Positions 27,017-36,069 are shown, numbered from the stretch's first letter. The stretch is 64,000 bases of DNA from Achromobacter pestifer (GCF_013267355.1 NZ_CP053985.1:2170001-2234000), one strand, 5' to 3'. Made by a program: numbers and translations. Notes: a model not told the origin generated them from the letters alone.

Positions 27017-27049
27017 ATGCCCGCCCGCGGTTTCCTCTCGGGCGGGCAT
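27017..27049. repeat. Stem-loop after the ParB gene
   Basis: An 11-bp perfect stem (ATGCCCGCCCG/CGGGCGGGCAT) with an 11-base loop, ending 6 bp from the ParB stop. On the minus strand it would form in the ParB mRNA 3' end; there is no T-run, so intrinsic termination is weak at best. Confidence 0.55.
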
Positions 27050-27054
27050 CCTTC

Positions 27055-29040
27055 TTACGCCTCCATCTCGCCCATGGGATGCTCCACCGCCATTTCGGTC
27101 AGAAGGGGTTGAGTGCGCATCAGTTCAGGAACCCAGCCCTTCCCCGCCAGCAGTTCCTCAGCAGCGGCCGCCGCCTGGGCCTTCTTCATCGCCAAAAGGG
27201 GCTGGGCTTGCTCTGCGTCGGTGGCTTGCGTCACAACCGCAGCGATCCGCTCCTTGGACACGTGCGCCAGATAGGATTGGGCCGTGGGTTGCCACCATTT
27301 GCTCATGTCCAGGCCGACAATTTCGGCCAGCCGGTCAAGGTGTCCGGTTTCCGTGCCGTGCGCATGGCTGCGATGACGATAAATCGTCGCACTGATCAAC
27401 ACTGCAAGCATGTCGATAACGTCGGCCTGCGCCTGCGCCAGAAGCCAGGGCAGGACTGCGCCGTCGTCCTCGGGTATGTCCTTCGTCACCAGTGCGATTT
27501 GCTCCTGCACGGTCGCCCAAGCGGCGCTGTCCTTGATTTCCGGATCCGTGTTCGTCAATTCGTGATGTGCCGACCGTGCCGAGAAATCGAAAGTATCACC
27601 GCTGGCGCTGCGGCGGGTCCAGTCAATATCACCCAGCATCTGTTCCACCAGCAGGCACAGGGCTAGATTGGGGCGGATCATGACCTCAGCCTGCAGGGCA
27701 ATAACGCGCTGTGCTTGCAGGCGGTTCGTCAGCGCTTCCGAATGTACCGGGCGCGTCTTGACCGGGGGCAGATCCACGGCCTGCGCCGCCCCTGCCCCGC
27801 CCGCCTTGGTCCGCAAAATTTGCGACACCGCATCGCGCTCATCCTGGCGGATCAGGCCGCGCGTGGCCGTCAGGTCGCCTTGATGGTCCAGGTGCAGAAC
27901 CACACCGGCCAATGCCTTCAAGTTCGCCGGATAGTCGAGAAGCTCGCTCTCGATGACGCGAAGCTCTCCCTCGTAACCGCGTATCAGGCCGCGCACCTTG
28001 TTCAGGTCGGCCTCGTCGTATCCCTCCACCGAGCGCAGTTCGGCCAGCTTGGCCTGGGCCGCTTCGATTTTCTTCCTCAGGCCATCAATGCGCTTGGCTT
28101 GCTCTTTGCTCGGCTCCTGCCGCACGCGCTGGATCTCGCCAAAGGGCTTCTTGTCTGCATGCTCAAAGGAAACGCGGTACTCGACCCACAGCCAGCCCTC
28201 CCCTGCTACGCCCTTCGCAAGCTTGGACCGCTGCATCTTCGTCTCTGCCATCGTGCGTACTTTCTCCGGGTCGGCCAGATACGTGTCGTCCTCGAAAAGA
28301 TCGCGGCGCACCTCCCCGCCCGCCTTCTCGTAGGCGGCGACAGTGACATATCGAGCAGCAGGCGAGTCGCCCCGCATCTCGGTTTCCGAAAGCAGATTGC
28401 GGATCGCGTCATCCCGGTTCCAATACTGCTGTTTCACCGCCTTCCAGGCAGCTTCTTGCCGGGCATGATCGGAAACGGAGGCAAGCGCTTGCATTTCCGG
28501 TAGCTCGATCTTTCCATCCCGAAACAGCTGCATCAGCGTGGGCGACACATTACCCAGCGCCAGGAGCTTCTTCACGGCGGATTCCGTAGCGCCGTGCGCC
28601 GCCGCAATCGCTTCGATAGTCCAGTTCTCGCTACGCAGGCGGGCATAGCTCTCAAACGTGTCCGCCGGGTGCATGGCCTTACGGCCGATGTTCTCGATGA
28701 GGCTGGCATGGTGCGCAAACTCGGCCGGGATGATGAGGCACGGCACAACATAGTCGGCGGGAAATGTCCCTTCCTCAATCAGCAAGCCTATGGAGGTCCA
28801 GCGACGACCGCCGGCGCAAACCTCATAGGTGCCATCAGCGCAGGCGACAACCACGAGGTTATGCAGGACGCCGCCCATCGCCTTAATCGTCGCCTTCAGT
28901 TCCAGGATTTCCGGATCCTGCTCCGCATCCTGCGGGCGACGAGCCTGATAGGTTTCGCTGAGACGCAGTTGCGCATACGGAATCTCAGTGCGGATGCTGG
29001 CAGCGTGGATGGCGGCAAGTTCCTTGGAATCGAATTTCAT
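27055..29040 (-). CDS. Large plasmid/ICE-type ParB-domain protein
   Basis: 661 residues, about twice a chromosomal ParB. The ParB N-terminal nuclease/CTP-binding-like domain is at about 20-125 (IPYAQLRLSETYQARRP, YEVCAGGRRWTSIGLL, LIENIGRKAMHPADTFESYARL), then a helix-turn-helix (IEAIAAAHGATESAVKKLLALG). A long C-terminal region has a coiled coil around 310-345 (EQAKRIDGLRKKIEAAQAKLAEL). Large ParB-like proteins of this kind are common on plasmids and ICEs in front of small ORFs such as those that lie upstream here. No ParA is encoded nearby, so a role in segregation is uncertain; single-strand binding or regulation is also possible. Confidence 0.85.
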   Translation of the reverse strand: MKFDSKELAAIHAASIRTEIPYAQLRLSETYQARRPQDAEQDPEILELKATIKAMGGVLHNLVVVACADGTYEVCAGGRRWTSIGLLIEEGTFPADYVVPCLIIPAEFAHHASLIENIGRKAMHPADTFESYARLRSENWTIEAIAAAHGATESAVKKLLALGNVSPTLMQLFRDGKIELPEMQALASVSDHARQEAAWKAVKQQYWNRDDAIRNLLSETEMRGDSPAARYVTVAAYEKAGGEVRRDLFEDDTYLADPEKVRTMAETKMQRSKLAKGVAGEGWLWVEYRVSFEHADKKPFGEIQRVRQEPSKEQAKRIDGLRKKIEAAQAKLAELRSVEGYDEADLNKVRGLIRGYEGELRVIESELLDYPANLKALAGVVLHLDHQGDLTATRGLIRQDERDAVSQILRTKAGGAGAAQAVDLPPVKTRPVHSEALTNRLQAQRVIALQAEVMIRPNLALCLLVEQMLGDIDWTRRSASGDTFDFSARSAHHELTNTDPEIKDSAAWATVQEQIALVTKDIPEDDGAVLPWLLAQAQADVIDMLAVLISATIYRHRSHAHGTETGHLDRLAEIVGLDMSKWWQPTAQSYLAHVSKERIAAVVTQATDAEQAQPLLAMKKAQAAAAAEELLAGKGWVPELMRTQPLLTEMAVEHPMGEMEA

Positions 29041-29071
29041 TGCTTGTACTCCTGGGGTCGAATTATCTGGA

Positions 29072-29221
29072 TCAGTGCAACTGCGCGGAGGCCGGAACGT
29101 CTTGCACGAACGCGAAAAGTGCAGCGAGGTCGCGCATGGTCATTGCCGGGATGCGGAAAGGCAGGCCCAGGGCATGGGCACGTCGCATGTCGTTCGCCAA
29201 TCTGATAAAGTCGTGGTTCAT
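29072..29221 (-). CDS. Small hypothetical protein, 49 residues
   Basis: MNHDFIRLANDMRRAHALGL onward, ending VPASAQLH. An AAGGAGA ribosome site lies 6 bp before the ATG at 29221, which decides this start over the longer frame from 29293. It sits 31 bp upstream of the ParB gene in the same direction. Mostly helical, no membrane segment, no family I recognise. Confidence 0.65.
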   Translation of the reverse strand: MNHDFIRLANDMRRAHALGLPFRIPAMTMRDLAALFAFVQDVPASAQLH

Positions 29222-29305
29222 CGCAGTTCTCCTTGCTAGGGGGGGGGTTGGGATGCAGGCCTCGCCGGTTGCCGCCGGACGGGGCCTTTTCATTTCAAGT
29301 AGGGC

Positions 29306-29743
29306 TCAGTAGCCCAGCCAATTCAGCAGCGTGGAACCCCGATACAGCGGGTGATCGCCGCAGTCGTCGAAAAAGTCCTGGTGGTTCAATTGATGGCTTT
29401 CGATCTCGACCAGGACCTGAAATCGGGTCAACACCGCCTCTTCGGCTTGCTCCAGGTAGGCCAGGCCGCCTTCCGGGACCGGCCCCAGGTCCAGAAGGTC
29501 GGCAAGCAGTTCGATCATGTCGGGCCGGTGTCCCGTCCACGCAACGATTTGGCCTTTGACGATGGTGGCCACAACAGGCGAGGCCGGCGGCGATTGATCA
29601 GCTGCGCTGCGCTCCGAAAAGGAAATGCCACGGTTGACGAGCGCCTGCCGTGTCTGCTCCGATTCCGCGCAATTCGACAACGTGTAGAGGCTAATGAGCC
29701 GATGCTCCGGCTTGACCGCTTTGTTGGCTTGCTTGGAACACAT
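29306..29743 (-). CDS. Glutaredoxin-like protein without the CxxC, plasmid type
   Basis: 145 residues. Residues 17-85 read as a thioredoxin-fold/glutaredoxin-like domain (ISLYTLSNCAESEQTRQALVNRGISFSER..., VVATIVKGQIVAWTGHRPDMIELL). The expected active-site CPxC is NCAESE, with only the first cysteine kept. The C-terminal 50 residues (FFDDCGDHPLYRGSTLLNWLGY) are a tail seen on small plasmid/ICE proteins. A monothiol or non-redox binding role is likely. It precedes the 49-residue ORF and ParB on the same strand. Confidence 0.65.
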   Translation of the reverse strand: MCSKQANKAVKPEHRLISLYTLSNCAESEQTRQALVNRGISFSERSAADQSPPASPVVATIVKGQIVAWTGHRPDMIELLADLLDLGPVPEGGLAYLEQAEEAVLTRFQVLVEIESHQLNHQDFFDDCGDHPLYRGSTLLNWLGY

Positions 29744-30252
29744 CTTGGATCTCCCGAAAAATGGTCTGTTGTGCTGACCTGGACTGAAGATTCCGAGCCC
29801 CTGCGTAGGTTTTCGGATCGGGTTTCGCAGTTCGGCGGCTGCGCGTTGTATGCCGCCCGTCCTGGTAGTTCGTCGCCCTTGCCGATCTGGATCACGGAGC
29901 GACGACTGGAAAGGGGCGGAGCACAGGCCGCATGCGGAGCGCAGGCCAGAGGCCGAGCACCGAACGGGCGCGCATCCGGCGCAGCGAACCCCTTGGAACG
30001 AGGAACGCAGTGATACAGTCGGCGGATTTAGGGCGACGAACTGCCAGGACAGGCATTGCGCCTGCTCGATAGCGATCCCGGGCCGGCCGCGCGGCGAGCG
30101 CCCCTAGCCCGCGCCCTCCGGCGCGGGCTCTAACTTTCGCAGTTCGGCCGGGGTGGCACTGGTCGGCGCCGCAGGCGACGGCCCTCTATTCGCGTTGGCC
30201 GCCAGCGGCCGCACCGACGTGTGCCGGGCCGCTGGCTTACGCGCCTTCGGCG
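29744..30252. other. GC-rich gene-free stretch with strong hairpin
   Basis: No credible gene in about 510 bp. It contains a 10-bp perfect stem AGCCCGCGCC/GGCGCGGGCT with loop CTCC at 30106-30129 and several short GC inverted repeats nearby (around 30160-30240). No T-run follows the hairpin on either strand. It lies between two groups of minus-strand plasmid-type genes and could hold a promoter for the ParB group or an origin-like element. Confidence 0.45.
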
Positions 30253-30447
30253 CTATTCGGATCGGTGGTGATCCATCATCCCGGCCAGATATGCCGCCTC
30301 TAGGGCATCCCGAATGCACCAGACCGCCTGCTCCTTGAAATCCAGACTGCCGTGCTTTCGGGTTTCCAGTGTCTCCAAGAACAAATGCTGGCGCGCAATC
30401 CGCAATAGTTCTTGCTGCGCAGCTTCGGACAGCATCGGTTTTGCCAT
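30253..30447 (-). CDS. DUF6900-like small protein
   Basis: 64 residues: LLRIARQHLFLETLETRKHGSLDFKEQAVWCIRDALEAAYLAG matches the DUF6900 pattern found on plasmids and ICEs. All-helical, function unknown. Its start is 4 bp from the stop of the upstream 83-residue gene, so these genes form an operon with the methyltransferase remnant. Confidence 0.7.
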   Translation of the reverse strand: MAKPMLSEAAQQELLRIARQHLFLETLETRKHGSLDFKEQAVWCIRDALEAAYLAGMMDHHRSE

Positions 30448-30450
30448 GAT

Positions 30451-30702
30451 CTATTCCGCGCTCTGTTCGGCCAGCACCTGGCGGGCTAACTCGTTGAGGT
30501 CTATTTCGTGGTTCGCAATGGCCATCACCTCGTGTAGAGGCAAGGACTCAAGGATTTTCTCCATACGGCGCTGGGCATCGTTCGAGGCAAGGAACGCCCA
30601 GCCCGGATAGGCCGCGATATCCTCCAAGCCCTCCGGGTTGTTGCGGCCGTAGCCCCTGAGATATGCGAGCAAGCCCGCGTTGTCGTTGGTCAGTTGGTTC
30701 AT
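30451..30702 (-). CDS. Hypothetical protein, 83 residues
   Basis: MNQLTNDNAGLLAYLRGYGR onward; helical, soluble, no recognised domain. It overlaps the stop of the methyltransferase gene by 4 bp (ATGA type) and is followed 4 bp later by the DUF6900-like gene, which supports real coding. Likely part of a plasmid/ICE maintenance operon. Confidence 0.65.
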   Translation of the reverse strand: MNQLTNDNAGLLAYLRGYGRNNPEGLEDIAAYPGWAFLASNDAQRRMEKILESLPLHEVMAIANHEIDLNELARQVLAEQSAE

Positions 30703-31199
30703 GCTGCAATCCTCTCTTGGTTGGCCAGGTGCAAACGCTCCATGGCGGCTGCGTGATACTTCGGATCCATCTCAATGCCGTAGAAGCGGCGGCCGACTTG
30801 GCGCGCAGCAACACACGTCGAGCCGGAGCCGGCGAAGGGGTCCAGGACAATCCCCCGCGGCTGCGTGAATGCTTCAATGAGGGGCGCCAAGCATTCGACG
30901 GGCTTTTGCGTCGGGTGGTGGCGGTTGCCCGAATACTTCCAGGGCATCACGTCGGGAAGCGGCTTTTCCGGCACGGGCGGCTGTCCCTTGGCCAGCAAGT
31001 AGGCGGCCTCATGGCGATACCCGAGAAACCGGGCCTTGGATTGGTACTGCTTGGCAAACACGATATGACCCACGGCGCGCAGGCCTGCCGCCCGCCAGGC
31101 GGCAAAGAAACGATCAACCCGATTCCAGCCGTAGAACGAAATGCACAAGGTGTCGTCGCGCATGACGCGGTGAATCTGCTTGAACGCCGGCGCAAGCCA
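30699..31199 (-). pseudogene. DNA adenine/cytosine methyltransferase, 5'-truncated
   Basis: About 166 codons of the C-terminal part of a DNA methylase of the N6/N4 class. The AdoMet motif VLDPFAGSGSTCVAARQVGRRFYGIEM is present with RHHPTQKPVECLAPLI before it. The frame is open only from 31199, where WLAPAFKQIHRV begins right after an in-frame stop. The N-terminal part with the catalytic DPPY motif is missing. The break coincides with the end of the LysE/Lrp block, so the gene was cut by that insertion or deletion. Not expected to be active. Confidence 0.85.
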
Positions 31200-31247
31200 T
31201 CATTCGTCGCAAAGGCCCTGGCCTGCTGATGCTCAAACTTCGCGGCC

Positions 31248-31868
31248 TCAACGGCTGTTTGCCAACAGCTTCAAGCTCAAACCGACCAGCGCCAGGCCAG
31301 CAGTCCAAGTGGCGAGCCTTCTTGCGGAGGGAAAGGACTTCAGGCGGACAGAGATGTCATTCCCCACAAAGACCAATAGGGCTTGGTAGACAAGGCTGAG
31401 GAACGAGACGTGCAGCATCATGATCGCCAGGGTCGAAATATGCGCCCCGGGGTTCATGAACAACGGGAAGAAGGCCACGAAGAACAGCACAACCTTGGGA
31501 TTCGTGAGGCTGACACCCAGTGCGCGTCGAAAGTACTTCCACCGCGATGACGGTCCTTTTGACGTCGTCCCCCCGTTCTGGAATTTCTTCCCGAAGAGCT
31601 TGATTCCCATCCAACAAAGATAAGCAGCACCAAACCACTGCAGTCCCCGGAACAGGAGTGGATTAGCCTGCAATACGGCCGCAAGTCCCGCGGCCGCCGC
31701 AATCATGAAAATGAAGTCACCCACGAGAGTCCCAGCAACGGACGCTAAGCCCGTTTTCCGGCCGTAGCGAGCGGTAGCGTCCAAGATCGCGATTGTGCCT
31801 GCGCCGGGAACAGCCTGAAAGATGAGGATGGCCACGATAAAACTGCTGTAGTTCTGAATACCGAACAT
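31248..31868 (-). CDS. LysE/RhtB-family amino acid exporter
   Basis: 206 residues, six membrane segments. FQAVPGAGTIAILDATARYGRKTG and GAAYLCWMGIKLF, then RRALGVSLTNPKVVLFFVAFFP, are the RhtB/LysE pattern. It is divergent from an AsnC/Lrp-type regulator (32005-32463), the usual arrangement for induction by an exported amino acid. The stop is about 50 bp from the methyltransferase break. Substrate unknown. Confidence 0.9.
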   Translation of the reverse strand: MFGIQNYSSFIVAILIFQAVPGAGTIAILDATARYGRKTGLASVAGTLVGDFIFMIAAAAGLAAVLQANPLLFRGLQWFGAAYLCWMGIKLFGKKFQNGGTTSKGPSSRWKYFRRALGVSLTNPKVVLFFVAFFPLFMNPGAHISTLAIMMLHVSFLSLVYQALLVFVGNDISVRLKSFPSARRLATWTAGLALVGLSLKLLANSR

Positions 31869-32004
31869 GATGAATCCCTTGAGCTAAATGGTAAGCTCTA
31901 TTGTTTTCTTATTACTAGGGACTGGACAGTGGGTTTTTACGGAACTATGCTTCAGGGGCGAATGATTTTCTTGCCATTGTCGCATTCTTCCGAAATACAT
32001 CACT

Positions 32005-32463
32005 ATGGAACTGGATGAGATCTCATGGCGCTTGCTTGGCGAGCTTCAACAAGATGGGCGCGCCTCGTTGAAGGTGCTGGCCGAGGCTGCAGGTCTGTCT
32101 GTAGCAGCCACTGCGGAGCGTCTAAGAAAGCTTCAAGACGCCGGGATAGTGCGTGGTATCACTGCAGAAATTGATTCTGCGAAGGCCGGCTATCCAGTAA
32201 AGGCGATCGTGGGTGTCACTGTCGTGCAGCCGGGAAAGAAGGCATTGCTGCAAAAAATCCGAGCCTCACCTGAAGTACTTGAGTGTCATCACGTCGCAGG
32301 AGCTGATTCCTATCTCATGACGGTTGTGGCCACGAGCCTCACAGACCTTGAAAGGTTTATCGGGACCATCAATCCCTTCGGTGAAACGCGCACGTCCATC
32401 GTATTCTCGACACCAATCAATCGGCGTGGCTTGGTACACGCGGGCTCCATCAAGCGTTCTTGA
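32005..32463 (+). CDS. Lrp/AsnC family regulator
   Basis: 152 residues: winged helix (LDEISWRLLGELQQDGRASLKVLAEAAGLSVAATAERLRKL) and RAM domain (ECHHVAGADSYLMTVVATSLTDLERFI). Divergent from the LysE gene with a 136-bp AT-rich spacer that should carry both promoters. Probable local activator of the exporter. It is distinct from the Lrp at 10198-10662. Confidence 0.9.
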   Translation: MELDEISWRLLGELQQDGRASLKVLAEAAGLSVAATAERLRKLQDAGIVRGITAEIDSAKAGYPVKAIVGVTVVQPGKKALLQKIRASPEVLECHHVAGADSYLMTVVATSLTDLERFIGTINPFGETRTSIVFSTPINRRGLVHAGSIKRS

Positions 32464-32522
32464 AATAGCCCCATGGGCTCGAGCATTCTGAAGTTTCGAA
32501 CTCACTTACGAAAGAACCAACG

Positions 32523-33995
32523 TCACAGGTCCCGTAGCCGAAAAAGTACCGCTCGGCCCCGCCCTGCGCGTTTTGCGTGGTAAAGAGCCAAGTCTGTACG
32601 CGTCAGGACATCATTCGCACTCATATCCCCAGGCTTGTACTCGGCAATTCCAGCACTCGCAGATAGCACCAATGAGTCGCCGTTAACCCTCAGCGGGCAG
32701 CGCTCGAGGTTCGCTCGCAGGCTGTTGAAAACTATATAGGCGGCATCCGAATTTGCGCCCGGCAACAACACTAAGAATTCCTCGCCTCCTAGCCGTCCAA
32801 TCAAATCCGCTTCGCCCAGACAGCCTTGTAACTGTACACAGAAATGCCGCAGCGCGTCGTCACCCGTCAGATGGCCAAAGTGATCGTTGACCTTCTTGAA
32901 ATGATCTAGATCTAACATCATTGCGGTAAAGGTCGCGCGGCTATCACGTGCAGCAGTTGTCACCATTTCGTCAAGGCGGTCGACAATTTCTCCACGATTC
33001 CAACATCCTGTCAGGCAGTCAGTTTTTGATCGTCTGATCACGGATGCTTCCGCCCTCTTGCTCTCCGTGATGTCCAAGCCAATGTTGACAATCGAGCCGT
33101 CCGGCAGCCGCACATTCGACCATGTGACGCAGAGGACCTCTCCATAGCGTGTGAGGGGATGCCAATCGCGGAATGAACGATTCGGCATCGAGCTAACACT
33201 CGATTCCACTTGCGCCCTAACCTCAGTATCAGGATAGAACAGGGCCAGCGGCACAGCTTGCTCATTGATCTCCTCAATTGACCATCCGAATAGCCGTTCG
33301 CATTCCTCGTTCCACATCGAACACCTACCATCTCTGTCAAAGGAATTGATTAGCACCGGGGCAGTCCGAAAAAGCGCATCGTATTGAGCGACTACGTTGC
33401 GCATCTGTGCCGCCGCTCGCCCTAAGACTTGGACGTCAAGCACAGCGTGCTGCACATGGGAACACAGAACTTTCAAGGCGCAAGAATAGGAGGCGACCGA
33501 ATCCAGCTCGCGCTTGAATCCGAACGCGATATGTCCGCGCAGCGTTCCCGCTGTATCGCGAATCACTCGGGCAATTACTGACCGGATACCTGCGCTGCCG
33601 CCCCAAACCGTTTCCAAATCATCTTGCTGTGGTGCCGCCGACCATTCTGAGAGGTCATTCTCCACAAGGAAACTTTGCAGTGACATCACGACCTGCAGTG
33701 GCACCGACAGATAGTCGTTGCAGCTTCTGCTCAGTGTCGACTCGTGCTTGTCCTGCCCTTCCAAATGAGTCCAGGCACAATCTACGCCCATCCCCGCAAC
33801 AGTTTGCTCGACCAACTCCTCAAAAAAAATGGAGGTTGGAGAAGAGCTCAGAATTGCGCTGAGGACATACAGTATTCGACCATCACCTGGGGTCAACTTG
33901 TTCGTAATATCAGTCTCGCTCGAAGGAAGAGTTCTGGATATAACGCCGTCGATGTGGGACGAAGCCAAGTTCGTCGCTTGAATTTCGACGCCCAT
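32523..33995 (-). CDS. Diguanylate cyclase with GAF-like and PAS domains
   Basis: 490 residues. Residues about 40-210 resemble a GAF sensor, a PAS domain follows (about 215-330: YDALFRTAPVLINSFDRDGRCSMWNEECERLFGWS), then a GGDEF domain (about 340-485) with active-site GGEEF in LIGRLGGEEFLVLLPG and the metal/nucleotide segment DLDHFKKVNDHFGHLTGDD. It makes cyclic di-GMP. No EAL domain or membrane segment. It converges on the Lrp gene across 59 bp and belongs to the same imported block, with no obvious link to plasmid functions. Confidence 0.92.
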   Translation of the reverse strand: MGVEIQATNLASSHIDGVISRTLPSSETDITNKLTPGDGRILYVLSAILSSSPTSIFFEELVEQTVAGMGVDCAWTHLEGQDKHESTLSRSCNDYLSVPLQVVMSLQSFLVENDLSEWSAAPQQDDLETVWGGSAGIRSVIARVIRDTAGTLRGHIAFGFKRELDSVASYSCALKVLCSHVQHAVLDVQVLGRAAAQMRNVVAQYDALFRTAPVLINSFDRDGRCSMWNEECERLFGWSIEEINEQAVPLALFYPDTEVRAQVESSVSSMPNRSFRDWHPLTRYGEVLCVTWSNVRLPDGSIVNIGLDITESKRAEASVIRRSKTDCLTGCWNRGEIVDRLDEMVTTAARDSRATFTAMMLDLDHFKKVNDHFGHLTGDDALRHFCVQLQGCLGEADLIGRLGGEEFLVLLPGANSDAAYIVFNSLRANLERCPLRVNGDSLVLSASAGIAEYKPGDMSANDVLTRTDLALYHAKRAGRGRAVLFRLRDL

Positions 33996-34369
33996 TGCTG
34001 TTGCTTGTGTCTGCTATTGAATCAGGTGTTCGGCAAGAGAATAAAGGTGACAAACGTCCAGAACCAATCGGGAAAACGCTGATACTCCGATGGCCGCTTG
34101 CGTTCTCAACGCCAATGCCCCAAACCAGTGACCGCGGCGGAGTTTTCAGGTCTTTCAATTCCGAGCGCTTCATGAATACCAACTGCTGCCTGCCCCATTC
34201 GAAGCAGGTCTTCTTACAGTTACTCAACGACAGATACATCTGAGCTTCATGCCCGGTTGCTTGAACTTAATGGCATTGATGCAAGCTCTGACCATCTTCA
34301 GGCGAGGCTATTAGCATCGTTATGCTGAAGGAGTTACTTCAAGTTGAAAATTCGTTGATGGCCGGTGGA
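33996..34369. other. Gene-free stretch upstream of the GGDEF gene
   Basis: No supported gene. A minus-strand frame (33910-34239) overlaps the GGDEF N terminus out of frame and lacks a convincing ribosome site. The AT content is higher than in neighbouring segments; the GGDEF promoter is probably here. Confidence 0.4.
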
Positions 34370-34532
34370 GACGCAGGGAAAGACCAGGCAGCCGATGGTA
34401 CGCCTTGTGGTCAAGCGCGTGGTCAACTGCAGACTGTCCACCGCTTGTCCATCAAAGTTGTTCGTGAGCCGAACGCAGCGAGATGGGCGATCGGGCGCGA
34501 TTATCCAATTATCCACGGGTCCGGGGTTGAGG
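34370..34532 (+). repeat. Dispersed repeat R, copy 1 (DnaA-box-like motifs)
   Basis: About 160 bp that recurs at 36070-36232. Shared segments: CAAGCGCGTGGTCA, CTGTCCACCG, TTGTCCA, CGAACGCAGCGAGATGGGCG (copy 2: CGAGCGCAGCGAGATGGGCG) and TATCCACGGGTCCGGGGTT. It contains several TGTCCA/TATCCA elements including TTATCCAAT and TATCCACGG, close to the DnaA box TTATCCACA. Confidence 0.75.
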
Positions 34533-34635
34533 TGTACCGTTGAAGAGTTGTGCCACCGATGAAACGTGAAGGCAATCGCATACGCTCGAGATTTTCAGTG
34601 GTAGCGCCTGCAGAGGCGAGAAAGGCGTGACACTC

Positions 34636-34917
34636 CTACATCTTGAAGCTACAGGACTCCAGCTGCTGCACCAGTACGTGGGGCGCACACATGGCGATAG
34701 TTCGTCGGGTTTGATCGGCCCGGACCAAGGGAGCGTTGACAGCGACCATACTCTCGTGGTCTTGCTCAAAACGTTGAACGATTATCGCGTCGGTTTCTGG
34801 TGCAACGATCACAATCGCGCCACTCGGGAATGTAATGCGAAGCACATCGCGTGCTTCTAATGAGACCGCGTGGAAGACATTCGGGCTCACAGGCGCTTTG
34901 GTACTTTCGATCTTCAT
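34636..34917 (-). CDS. Hypothetical protein, 93 residues
   Basis: Starts MKIESTKAPVSPNVFHAVSL at ATG 34917, chosen because a strong GAGGAGGAGG site lies 8 bp upstream; the open frame continues further upstream. The rest (VLRITFPSGAIVIVAPETDAIIVQRFEQDHESM) looks beta-rich and soluble. No family recognised. It sits between copies 1 and 3 of repeat R. Confidence 0.55.
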   Translation of the reverse strand: MKIESTKAPVSPNVFHAVSLEARDVLRITFPSGAIVIVAPETDAIIVQRFEQDHESMVAVNAPLVRADQTRRTIAMCAPHVLVQQLESCSFKM

Positions 34918-35098
34918 GGACGAAGCCTCCTCCTCACGAAGGTCAATTGAATGTCTACTGAGATCTTCAGGATAGGTAGGAATTGCTTGACCGGAACTCA
35001 AATGGTTGAGAATCGAAAACAAAGAATCCTTCAATTTGAGTTCGGTTCGGCAGAATAGCACCGATGTTCTGCATTAGTATTGCAAATTGAGAGCTGAT

Positions 35099-35222
35099 GT
35101 GAGCTGGCAGGCAAGCGCGGTCGAGCACAGCCTGCCCCCCCCCGGTTGCCCGGGAAGGTCTTGCCCAGCAGGGCTTTGCCACGGACCGAGCGCATTTGGA
35201 GTGACGGTAGCGGGGCGATCAA
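35099..35222 (+). repeat. Dispersed repeat R, divergent copy
   Basis: Aligns with the other two copies through GGCAAGCGCG, CAGCCTG, CCAGCAGGG, CCACGGACCGAGCGCA and GGGGCGATCA, but with many changes and a run of nine C at 35133-35141. The DnaA-box-like motifs are lost here. Confidence 0.5.
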
Positions 35223-35440
35223 ACAGCGAGCCCTATTGGGAAACCAAGTTCCAGAAGGTTTCGCAGGCATTGACAGGCTCTGAAGCCAAATCGTTGCATT
35301 GAGCCTAGAGTGTTGGCGGAATGATGCGATCCCACAAGAGGAAGGGCACCGATGGCGCAGCATGCCTGCTTAATGTTCGTCCCATCGCGGAAATCGGTAG
35401 CAACATCCGGCTCACCCCATACAACTATGCTACCAAACCT

Positions 35441-35698
35441 TCAGCTTGGGCTATCTCCAGTATGCGGAAGACTCGACCACCGTTCCAGAGCTTGCAACCT
35501 CGCAGCGTCGGCCTGCCGAAGCGTTCGATAGAACATCGCACCGCTCGCGAGCAACGCGCCCAAGTCCTTTTCGTCGAGCTTGGGTGTTAGGCGCGCCAAA
35601 TGTTCTGCATAAATTACAAGAACCTTGTCCCATGCATTCAAAGTCGGCGCAGGGGCAGGAGTTGAAATCATGAGCGCCAATAGTTCTTCGCTATCCAT
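35441..35698 (-). CDS. Hypothetical protein, 85 residues
   Basis: MDSEELLALMISTPAPAPTLNAWDKVLVIYAEHLARLTPKL onward. Helical, with balanced composition unlike the random frames around it; an AAAGG stretch lies about 8 bp before the ATG. No domain recognised. It may be an island maintenance gene; a KorB-type operator lies about 270 bp upstream. Confidence 0.5.
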   Translation of the reverse strand: MDSEELLALMISTPAPAPTLNAWDKVLVIYAEHLARLTPKLDEKDLGALLASGAMFYRTLRQADAARLQALERWSSLPHTGDSPS

Positions 35699-35966
35699 AT
35701 GAGACCTTTATCACAGCGATTGAGCAGTGCATTGCAAGACCGGGTAGTTAATTCAGTGGAGAATGAACATTGACCAGGGTCAAAATACCTGTGCCCGCAA
35801 ACCGCTTTCATGCCGTTGAACGTATTCAGCAAGTCGCGTGCCACGCCATGATTTCGTATTTATATGTTACATATTTGATCAACGATTCGGACCAACTCAG
35901 GAGCAACTTCGATCTGCGGAAAGTTGTCGAAGCGTGGCTGAGCTGCCCGCTTCGGCCCAAACCGCG

Positions 35967-35979
35967 TTTAGCCGCTAAA
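35967..35979. promoter_or_regulatory. KorB-type operator (exact consensus)
   Basis: TTTAGCCGCTAAA, a perfect 13-bp palindrome identical to the KorB operator consensus TTTAGC(G/C)GCTAAA of IncP plasmids; flanking G and C extend the symmetry to 15 bp. A KorB-like protein is encoded at 39403-40527. The site is in a gene-poor stretch between two hypothetical regions; KorB can act at a distance, so the target promoter is not obvious. Confidence 0.75.
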
Positions 35980-36069
35980 CACCTCCTCGTCTGGACACGA
36001 AACACCAACAGCATTGCTGTTTTGAAGTCCGTATTTCAAATTGGGACCTGATGGGGGCCGGTGGGTATG

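Noticed and set aside
33910..34239. 109-residue minus-strand open frame upstream of the GGDEF gene
   Set aside because: Overlaps the GGDEF coding start in another frame and has no good ribosome site.
35770..36051. 93-residue plus-strand open frame containing the KorB-type operator
   Set aside because: No domain or ribosome site; the operator palindrome inside it argues for regulatory DNA.
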